From Asterionellopsis glacialis (taxonomy: Eukaryota > Bacillariophyta > Plagiogrammaphyceae > Rhaphoneidales > Asterionellopsidaceae), in assembly GCA_014885115.2 (NCBI GenBank), contig WKLE02000387.1:1-24673 (forward strand): DNA of 24,673 nt, in the 5' to 3' direction. Below the pieces are notes generated by a model. That model was not told the DNA's origin. It saw only the letters and a list, made by a program, of their open reading frames with translations, and made no database searches. A program made the position numbers and the translations under genes. Of this stretch, positions 16,987 through 24,673 are shown in pieces (the stretch's first letter is position 1; each line of letters starts with the position of its first letter).

Positions 16987-18396
16987 CTAACTCTTATCGT
17001 TAGACAACCGTTCAGTCTTTTTCTTCGGAGTGGATTTTCGTTTTGGAGTAGCTCCTCCTTTGGATTTCAGAGTCCTTTTTATCGCTGATGATGATTTTAA
17101 TTGTTTTCTAGCATTCTTTTTCATCTGTCTAATCAAACTTGCCAGCACACGTTTTCTTGATCTAGCAGTTTTAATCATTAATTTGGAATGTGATTTTTTC
17201 AAACCCATACGGATATCCCAATCAATAATTTCTTGAGCACTTTGTTTTGTAAGTAATGCAGCATCTTGAAGTGATTTTAAATTATCATCGTAAGTCCGAT
17301 TCATATAATTCATCACGTACTTGTTATTCATAGTTGTAGTTGCGGTTACCGCTGGAACGCCAGCTTCAACTTGACTGCGATTATTTGAATTTGGAGACAA
17401 GGACAATGTTGGCGTAACTGTAGCAGTTGACGGTGGTGGCGATGACTTTCCTTCCATATCTTGTAGTAATTTATCAACCAAGAAAAGGCTACCCCGACGA
17501 AACGCACCATTATTCATGTTGCCATTTGATAGTGAACTTTTGCAGGTTGGATTTGTGGCAGAATCGTCTTGATGGGTAAGCATCTCAAGGTCACCATCAG
17601 CGATCACCGAGTTCAAGAATGCCATGCTAGCTCTTCGGAAAGTTTTCACGGGAGAGAGGGAAGACTGCTGGCTTTGGTTTTCTTGATCATGCTTTTGATG
17701 ATAATGATCTTGGTCGTCAAAGTCAAGATCACCATCAGCTACCATAGATTGCCACAATGCTATGCTGCTTCTTCTAAAAGAAGCTTTCTTTGATAGATAT
17801 GTGGATCCCTGGTTACTTGACGGAACAGTTGGACCAATATCTTCCATCATAGAAGACAACATTGCTAAGCTGCTTCTTCGTCTATTTTCGAAAGGCGCAG
17901 ACCCCAGAATGTTGAGAGGTTCAAAATTGCCACCGCTAACACTACCACCGCCAGCAGAGGTATTGCAAGTATTCAAATTTGCCCTTGATAATGGGTACAT
18001 ATTCAAATTATTATGCAACATCGTTTGATCGAAGTGAGCATCTTCTTGGTTCCCTTCGGTATGATGACTGTGAAAAGAGGCACCAACATTATTGTTTACA
18101 TTGAACATAAAAGGTTGCATAATGTCTTGTTGGTTTCCAATCGCTAAGTGATTTTGAGTAATGGCCGGAGAACTAGAAGCAGCAAGACACGATGGAGATG
18201 TCGAGGACCTGAATGATGAAATTCCTTGTTGCTGGTGAGGTATTTTTTCACTATTACGACTTTGCAAACCTTCGAAATTGAAATCTTGCAATTGACTTAT
18301 GCTAGTCTCGGCTGTCACATTGATAGGCTTATCATAACCCCGTGATCCACACAGTTGTTCCAACGTTTTATCGTGTGTCCAGATTGAAGGCTGCAT
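16987..18396 (-). CDS. RRxS-repeat protein with basic C-terminus, 469 aa, function unknown
   Basis: An intronless frame from the ATG at 18396 to TAG. The frame is open a little further upstream but only with TTG, just after a stop. No known domain is recognised. Residues 1-170 are Gln/Asn/Ser/His-rich and probably disordered. Four related units follow: RRRSSLAMLSSMMEDIG (about 172-188), FRRSSIALWQSMVADGDLD (208-226), FRRASMAFLNSVIADGDLE (254-272) and FRRGSLFLVDKLLQDME (299-315). Each is Arg-Arg-x-Ser followed by a hydrophobic helix and acidic residues. RRxS is the classic basophilic-kinase (PKA-like) site, so each unit could be a phospho-switched docking helix (inference). Residues 386-410 form a conserved-looking helix (SAQEIIDWDIRMGLKKSHSK), and about 400-469 is very Lys/Arg-rich, which suggests nuclear or nucleic-acid association. 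It is convergent with permease copy B. Confidence 0.75.
   Translation of the reverse strand: MQPSIWTHDKTLEQLCGSRGYDKPINVTAETSISQLQDFNFEGLQSRNSEKIPHQQQGISSFRSSTSPSCLAASSSPAITQNHLAIGNQQDIMQPFMFNVNNNVGASFHSHHTEGNQEDAHFDQTMLHNNLNMYPLSRANLNTCNTSAGGGSVSGGNFEPLNILGSAPFENRRRSSLAMLSSMMEDIGPTVPSSNQGSTYLSKKASFRRSSIALWQSMVADGDLDFDDQDHYHQKHDQENQSQQSSLSPVKTFRRASMAFLNSVIADGDLEMLTHQDDSATNPTCKSSLSNGNMNNGAFRRGSLFLVDKLLQDMEGKSSPPPSTATVTPTLSLSPNSNNRSQVEAGVPAVTATTTMNNKYVMNYMNRTYDDNLKSLQDAALLTKQSAQEIIDWDIRMGLKKSHSKLMIKTARSRKRVLASLIRQMKKNARKQLKSSSAIKRTLKSKGGATPKRKSTPKKKTERLSNDKS
17452..17880 (-). repeat. Four RRxS-helix coding repeats
   Basis: The units lie at about 17880-17833, 17775-17719, 17637-17581 and 17499-17452. 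Spacing is irregular (about 80-140 bp), with Gln/His/Asp-rich linkers between. Units 2 and 3 share the longest core (xADGDLx), unit 1 has MEDIG, and unit 4 is the most divergent. Confidence 0.75.
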
Positions 18397-19953
18397 GTTC
18401 TGGTGTTCATCGAGTGAAGTTGCAATAGAATGAAATAATGTACTAATAGGCAATTACTGTAATACCGGTTTTGTTATGACTAATTTTCATATAATATTAT
18501 ACATACCAGGTAGAGCAGAGAAGCAATCCGGTATAACAGGTACTACCTACCGTACCAGGTACTGGACCTACATAAGTTTTGCGAAGCAAACCACTGTAAC
18601 TACCCGATACGACTTTTGACCTTTTTTAAACTTGTTTTTCTATGGTTTGGGCGTTTCTGAAAAAGTAAAAAATAAGTCTAAACAATTTTAGGCTACAGGT
18701 ATTAGTAGAACCTGTCTGAGGAAGATGATACTCGAGATGCGGAAAATCGAAACCAAGAAAATATGATTGGTCTGTATTAAAAGACACATATTTGATCCAG
18801 TACAGATAAAATGATACTTATATTACTACCGTCCTAAAAAGTGCAAAAGCATATTATCATGTTGTAGGACAACCTCAACCAAGCAGAGATACGTGGCCAT
18901 GTCTAGCTAGTTCTGAGTGATCTCCTATTTTAAAATAATGGTATTCTCTACAAATCCATCTGCTGTTCTATGTACCAACGTGTAATTTGTACCAGGTATT
19001 GATGCAGATTTAAATTCGTGACGTCCACGTACAAAAGGGGAAATATATCTTCAATCTTGACAGACATTATGTTTGACTGATGTGGGTGGTAGAATCTGGA
19101 TTGTAGTAGATAGTCAAAGGCCCCCTGTACCAGGTACAGTACAAACTGACTCTGTTCTGAACCTTATTGGTTTATATAAGCTTATGCTAACCTGTACCAG
19201 GTACTGTACAAGAAAATAGAACGAAAAGGTATTTCAGTACGAATGACCCCGATTTAAGGTCATAGAATTTAAGTTCTTGTTTCGCCCAAGGAAAAGACTT
19301 TTGTCTACTATTAAAATAAGTTCTTTTCTGCTCCTACGATTTTTGCACGTTTACACAGTAAGAACCCAGAAACAGCTATTTTTTACTACGTAAGAAATAA
19401 AGTACTATTCTGCCAATAGTCTATGGCAAACAGAAAACGTATCCATCAGATTGTTTCCTCCAATGAAATAAAATTTTGGAATTACTAACTACCTACTTCA
19501 TAAATGATAAACATCGCACTCCTAATTACCATACGGAGAAAGTAGTATGAAACTGGACCTGGTTTGACTTAAACCCCTTGGTTCCGTATAATTATATAAA
19601 ATACGCCATAGCACTATCTCAACGAATGTCATACCAGGTAGTACAGGTACCTTTCGTGTCAAATAGTTTTGGGAGTACGAGGAATACGGATCCATGTACA
19701 TACGCCATTTTACCGTTGGCCTGGTACAATCCTTGTATCTTCAACATACAGTACCAATTGTACTGAAACCTACGTTTAGAGTACAAAGAATGAAAAATTA
19801 ACATCATTTTTTTCACTTGACAATGATGAAAATGACGGCATTGCGCAAAAACTAGACCTTGTTAAGAAAAAACACTCATTAAGGCTGGATAGAGAATTTT
19901 CTAACTTAAATTATGATATAAGTTTTATAAGAGGAATCAGTATATTACACAAT
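18397..19953. other. Gene-free region with recurrent GTACCAGGTAC palindromes
   Basis: No credible open frame. Frames here are short and their translations look random. The notable content is the palindrome cluster listed separately. The base character shifts from this point to the end of the window towards repeat- and transposon-like DNA. Confidence 0.5.
18504..19640. repeat. Cluster of GTACCAGGTAC palindromes
   Basis: The 11-bp perfect palindrome GTACC-A-GGTAC occurs at 18552-18562, 19127-19137 and 19194-19204, with partial copies TACCAGGTA at 18504-18512 and 19632-19640 and GTACCAGGTAT at 18989-18999. At 19125-19139 it extends to a 15-bp palindrome, CTGTACCAGGTACAG. The copies at 19125 and 19192 form 19-bp near-identical direct repeats 67 bp apart (CCTGTACCAGGTAC-A/T-GTACAA). 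A further copy lies at 22649-22659. I did not notice this motif before 18.5 kb. It could be short dispersed repeats, transposon ends or protein-binding sites. Confidence 0.7.
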
Positions 19954-21520
19954 TTACAAGTCACCAAGGCTTTCATCATCCAAAACTCCGACAAATCAAT
20001 GACATTGTTGGTTGTTTCATCATTTCCCCCTTCTGGCAAGTCCTCCCCATTGTCCTCCTCAGTCAAATCAATCGTACAATCATTGAGCAACTTTCCATGT
20101 TTCTGTTCTACCAATTCATTTCCATCAGCACCATCGACAATACATTTCAAGACAACTTTCAATCTTCCATTCACATTTGCACATGATTTTGGTGACAAAT
20201 AATTGTTCCATGCATCCACTACACTCCTGGCCAAAGCATCATTATTGCATCTTCAAAGTCCATGTGCTACTGTCACAGCCAATTGAATGCTCATCCATAC
20301 ACCAAGGTCCAACATATTAGTTTTGCACAACTGCGGTACCTGCCACACAATAGTAATATTCCATCTTTTCATTTCTTCTGTATAAATTGCTTTTGCATCC
20401 ACCATCCATGCCCCCCTGCATTATCCATTCCCAAATACATATCTTGCTCTTGAGGTATGGTAACAATCTCTAATTGCTTGGCCAACTTCAGGCATTGTTG
20501 TTAACATGAATTCAGAGTTGCATGTGGCGTCTTCAAACTTCCTCACCCCTTGCAATAAATACATTCATCTCAACATTTTTTAAGGTAAGTTCCTCTTCTT
20601 TATTATCATTATTTGTAAAATATTGCTCATTAATAACATCATTGTTTTCCATTACAACTCTTTTCTCCTTGCCTCCAGCAGTGTATGCCTTGTAACTCAT
20701 CTCCTGTCAGTGCACCATGAATTGATCCAAGTCGTACGTCTCACTTATTATATCCAACAATTCACCAACACTAATCCCCTCATTAAACAATCTATACCAG
20801 GACTTCTCTCCATCTTTCAAAATCTCATTGATCATCACATCTACAGAGAAATTTTTATTCCTTGAAGCTCTTGTTGTCTTTCTTCTTTTACTAATTCTCT
20901 TCATCATGATACGTCCATCAAAATCGTAATCTTCATTTGGTGCTGCCATGACTCCAAGAAACATTACTTTTACTGAAAAATTACAAGAACAAATTTTAGG
21001 TAAGTTCAATGCATCAGGCACAATCTGCTCATTCTCACCTTGAGGTAGAACCTTAAGCTTCCTTCTTCTATTTGTAATATAAAACCACTTTACATCCAAA
21101 AATGCAAACAGTACCTTGGGATCTTTCATCTTATCAAAATGTTCATGGGCGTAAGTCAATCTCTGCTGCTTGTGTTTGGTTGTCAATAGGGGCTTCTCAA
21201 TTGCAATCTTTTCTTTTCCTCCATGTTTTATAAACCATTTAGATAGCTGTTTTCTTGAAATATTAAGTGTAGCTCTATTTTTACCAACAACGGCACTCTT
21301 CTGGTTCATAATTGTTGACAATTAACCAAATGATCCAAGTTCACCTTTCACCACTTGAGCATGTCAAAACAATCTGTGTAAGTATCCTGGGTGCCTTTCC
21401 TCTATCTTCTCAATGTGGCCAACCATTCCAGAATTTCTAGGACTCAAAGGATCAATTGATTTGCCATTCTTGATTGTTTTATTGAGTGGACTGTACCATC
21501 TTGGAAGCACTTTTTTCCAA
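19954..21520 (-). mobile_element. Decayed mariner-like (Tc1/mariner) transposase
   Basis: Pieces in several frames, in the right order for one transposase. N-terminal region at about 21510-21370: SPRNSGMVGHIEKIEERHP. Main frame, ATG 21309 to a stop at 20707: ISRKQLSKWFIKHGGKE, then LFAFLDVKWFYITNRRRKLK with first catalytic Asp at 21096-21094 (the usual DEKWF reads DVKWF), then SVKVMFLGVMAAPNEDYDFD. Further on, MYLGMDNAGGHG carries the second Asp (20425-20423) and KTNMLDLGVWMSIQ the third (20309-20307), about 38 codons apart with one frame change, as in DD37-39D mariners. The tail, NNDALARSVVDAWNN...NELVEQKHGKL, runs to 20234 and below, ending in an acidic tail near 19954. At least three frame breaks or stops make it inactive. 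Terminal inverted repeats were not found. Confidence 0.8.
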
Positions 21521-21574
21521 ATACTTTTTGAAATCCAAAATCATATGAAGTCTGTGTACATGCCACCAAAGTAA

Positions 21575-21597
21575 TCCTCTCTCTCTCTTTCTCTCTT
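21575..21597. repeat. Short CT-rich microsatellite
   Basis: A run of CT dinucleotides with one TTT interruption, just upstream (on the minus strand) of the mariner-like remnant. Likely ordinary slippage sequence. Confidence 0.7.
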
Positions 21598-21659
21598 AAT
21601 TATGGATCAAGATAACCCCATTGTGTTGCTAAAACAAGTGTAATTACCTTCTCTCTTTC

Positions 21660-22673
21660 ATTTGCCTGTCATCAGTCATGAAGTACAATACTGGTTGCAC
21701 CAGAATGTGAAAGCCTAATTCTGTTATTCAAATTCAAAGTTAGTGCAAATTCAATTTGTCTAGCAAATTGCTCAGCTATCTGTAGTCAATCTGCAGGAGC
21801 TGCTACTTCTTGTCTGTTGTCACCATTTCTTTCTGTTTCACATTCAACATGTCTCATCAATTGTTGTGCATGAATTCCAGAATGTTCTATTTTACAATCA
21901 GCCTGCATTGTATTTGCCTTGTCAGTACAACAACCAGGGAGAGGACACAGAAGAGTCTTCAATGGAGATCTCCTTGCAGCTTTGTTAATGGCATTCTGCT
22001 GTGATGTTGGATTTTGAAAGTGGGAAGTTCCCTGATAAAAAAATACTTGTTAGCCTGACCACGGTACCATATGGTTGTGATCTGCAACCTAGAACTATAA
22101 TTAGAAAGCAAAGAATTAAAAAACACATCAATCAACCTCACATTCACCTTGTAGCTCTTCATGGTGGAAGTAACTGCAGGTGTAAGGAATTTGTTAGCAA
22201 CAAGAAGTGGTACAATGTTCTCCCAAGGCACACCAGTGCCAGAAACAATGTCACCAATGTTGCCTTCAAGTTCACCAAAATACCACCAGATGCCTTCATG
22301 GGCACTGCAAAAAAGCTGCTCCACTGTGGTTCCTTTGGTGTTTGCAGAAGAAGCAGTACTCCCAGTGAGTGCAGCTATCTTCATTCTTTTGCAAAACCAT
22401 GGGAACCATTTGAAGATCTTTTTTGGGGGTGCAATGACTTCATCATTGGCAAGAGAAAAACCTCACAGTGTTGTTGTGGTGAGCAGTGAGAAAAAAAAAG
22501 TTGCAACCAGCACTCCATCCAAGCTTCAGAAGCCTTCAGAATTTTTGTGTAGAAATGCAGTGTGGTTTTTATTTACAAAAGATACCATAGGCGTGGTACT
22601 CTCAAACCTATTGGCCACAAAAGATACATGTAAAAAAAACATTACCTGGTACCAGGTACCATTACCTTGTTAG
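21660..22673. other. Coding-like block, strand unresolved, possible second transposon remnant
   Basis: Long open frames exist on both strands. Minus, 22384-21959 (141 codons): MKIAALTGSTASSANTKG, then GIWWYFGELEGNIGDIV and GVPWENIVPLLVANKFLTPA. On the same strand in the next frame, 21965-21660 reads SPLKTLLCPLPGCCTDKAN with several Cys/His (for example MRHVECETE), reminiscent of a C-terminal zinc-binding end of a transposase such as piggyBac. This is only a resemblance. Plus, 22161-22673 (170 codons, ATG start) and 22001-22489 (162 codons) are also open and overlap. The low stop density on both strands may reflect composition. I favour the minus strand weakly, because the Cys/His piece follows it in order and the mariner remnant has the same orientation. 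No function is claimed. Confidence 0.28.
22644..22660. repeat. Nested GGTACC palindromes
   Basis: ACCTGGTACCAGGT (22644-22657) is a perfect 14-bp palindrome and overlaps GGTACCAGGTACC (22648-22660), a perfect 13-bp palindrome that contains the GTACCAGGTAC motif found at 18.5-19.6 kb. Loose GTAC-containing relatives follow (CTTGTACCTG, TACCATGTAC). Confidence 0.75.
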
Positions 22674-24673
22674 TACTTGTACCTGTTGTGTTTTGTAACT
22701 CTCACTGCTCCATAGAGTGCATAGAGTACCATGTACAAACCATGTGAATGCCAAAATACTTTGCAAAGATGAAAAGCATGGTACTTTTACTCTTACTGTA
22801 CCCAATTAACGGAAAAAATATTTCTCAAAGACAAAATGCATGGTAAAATTGCATGCTAAACACAAACTCACCATCACAAACACAACAATCAACAAAATAC
22901 ATGGCATCAAATGAGCAGCACACAAAATTTGACTTCAGAAAACATGGAATGGTGTTGATACTGATTGATTGTTGGATAATTTCATGTCCTGCTGACAACA
23001 ATTACACAACAAATGTACTATATTCTTTGATCTCTGACAGGCAACCGATGTTCCACTAAATCTCTGCTCTTTGAGCAATTCTAATCAGTTCAGTGACAAG
23101 AGCTAGTAAAATTCAACTTTTTATAACTAACAACAAACATTTGAACACTGATATTGAGATTTATTGTTGACTTTTTAGCAGTAAAAGTTGGTATCTCCAT
23201 TATTTGTGACTGGTTTTCTGTTTAAAGTAATATGCCCATTTTCTCACCAAGCATACCTCGAATCCTACATCCCAACCACTGGAGATGATCCTTGGGTGCA
23301 TGTGCCATATGCCCCTTTGTGGGGTCTGTAATACTAGGAGACATGCAAACCATGAATTGCCGTTGCATTTGGACCATTGTTGACCGAACGAGACTCTATT
23401 CAAAAATGCAATTTTTTGTAAAGGTATTATTTTGTTAGTACTAGATAATGTAATAACAGCTAGCATGGTATTGATTGCTGGCAAGAAACACAGTACCTGG
23501 CTGGCTTGGTATGTTGCAAAGTTGCAAAAACCGGCCTGAAGCATAATGATTCATGAAACAATCAAAGAATACAAGTTTCACCAGTCCCATGCAATAACAA
23601 AGGCATGAAATGCTCCAGGATTAGTTGGACCAGTCCAGTACTGAACTGTGACATAGAAAACTTTTTTGGTCAAATTAATCAAAGCTAGTAATTATGCATG
23701 TTATTAATTTTTGGGATGGTGTGACGTACCTTTTACTGTACCAATTTCTCCTTACACAGCCACTTACACCTTGTAGGCACCAGTACAGTTAATTGCACAA
23801 GACGCTTCTGCATGGAACCATATCAGTGGTTATACTAGTTAAAAATGGCTGTGTAACAAGAAATTGGTACTACAAGAGGTACGATTTTGCAAGATTGATC
23901 AGAAGATATTGGTTACAGGTGCCAATTTTTGGCTGTTGGAGCACTGGCATAGTCTTCAAAATTGCAAGCAACACCAAAATACAATTCTGGCTTGAATTTC
24001 AAAATAACAAGTATGTAGAATACATTATATATTGGATATTTTCAAATTATACTAATACTCTGAATTCCAACTTTTGACACATTCCTCTACATTTGTTGTA
24101 GTACATTTATACTTCAAGGTTTAAATATACTGAAAGATTTTTACATTTTCAAAATGTATGGATACTCCAAATATGACATGATATGTTTTATTGTTCCAGG
24201 ATTAGGTGAGATGGAAAGTAACAATTTGTGTCTGTCTCCCCTATGTAGCTTCTACATAATTGTACCAGTATGTCTAATTGTCATGAGATTTGAATTTTTT
24301 CTTGTCTTGCGTGCACACATAATATGGGGGTGAATCAATGATGACCAAAAAAAGTCATTTCCATGCTACAATCAACCAAAATAAACATGATAACCCACCT
24401 AATAATGTATCTATAATACATCTGTTGGAACCACCATGGCAAAAAAATAACAAAAAATGGTGACCTGGGGCCGCAAATATGGTAAATTGTTTTTCGTTTG
24501 CTGGCAAACATGCTTTTTTTTGTGGTTACACAAAAGGTCTAAATTTAATCAACCATCTTCCATTTCAGAGACTGTTATCATTCCATCTGACTAAATCAAT
24601 GATAGTAGTTCTAACCGTATCACTCTTTCACCGACATGCGAAAGAGGACCCAGTACAACTGTACAGCAATCAA
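22674..24673. other. AT-rich region without recognisable genes
   Basis: About 2 kb of AT-rich sequence. Open frames are under 115 codons and read as unstructured or randomly hydrophobic. The least random is around 23240-23540, open on both strands (plus PTTGDDPWVHVPYAPLWG; minus QQWSKCNGNSWFACLL), with no family recognised. Small hairpins include TATGTAG-CTT-CTACATA at 24242-24258 and GTACA-AC-TGTAC near the end. It could be more transposon debris. Confidence 0.4.

Noticed and set aside
18397..18453. N-terminal extension of the RRxS protein to 18453
   Set aside because: It would start with TTG immediately after an in-frame stop. The ATG at 18396 is preferred.
1..24673. CRISPR arrays, rRNA, tRNA, bacterial operons
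   Set aside because: No regularly spaced direct repeats, conserved rRNA blocks or cloverleaf patterns were recognised by eye. A tRNAscan or Rfam run was not possible here.

Overview
The window looks like nuclear DNA of a diatom (a photosynthetic stramenopile with a complex plastid). Two proteins begin with an ER signal peptide whose predicted cleavage point is followed directly by phenylalanine (TAHA|FQQP and TIEA|FAPV), then a Ser/Arg/Pro-rich stretch. This is the 'ASAFAP' bipartite plastid-targeting signature of diatoms. Genes are compact, introns are 90-190 bp with GT...AG ends, and several long proteins are low-complexity and of unrecognised family. The species cannot be named from the sequence alone.

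Layout. Positions 1-137 may hold the edge of a minus-strand exon. 649-5967 (-) is one intronless 1772-residue disordered, repeat-containing, coiled-coil protein of unknown function. 6706-7851 (+) is a broken relic of a right-handed beta-helix protein, and 8081-8264 (-) is a broken 184-bp copy of part of the amino-acid permease that lies 4.5 kb further on. 8304-10319 (-) is a two-exon bestrophin-like anion channel. 11940-13653 (-) and 14790-16537 (+) are two three-exon paralogous amino-acid/auxin-permease-family transporters, head to head, with both introns at identical positions and phases and both with plastid-targeting leaders. The 1.1 kb between them contains several coding-like fragments with no clear gene. 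16987-18396 (-) is a 469-residue protein with four copies of an RRxS-type motif and a strongly basic C-terminus.

From about 18.5 kb to the end the character changes. There are no intact genes. An 11-bp palindrome, GTACCAGGTAC, occurs repeatedly. A decayed mariner-like (DD-about-38-D) transposase lies at 19954-21520 (-), a coding-like block of unresolved strand at 21660-22673, and about 2 kb of AT-rich sequence follows with nothing recognisable.

Functional reading (inference): the living genes are mostly membrane or plastid related (two probable plastid-envelope amino-acid carriers and a bestrophin-type channel). They are separated by debris from gene duplication and transposition. I found no CRISPR array, prokaryotic operon, rRNA or tRNA. 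The most interesting items are the divergent plastid permease pair with its nearby dead copy, the palindrome cluster, the RRxS repeat protein and the unexplained coding-like pieces between the permeases.
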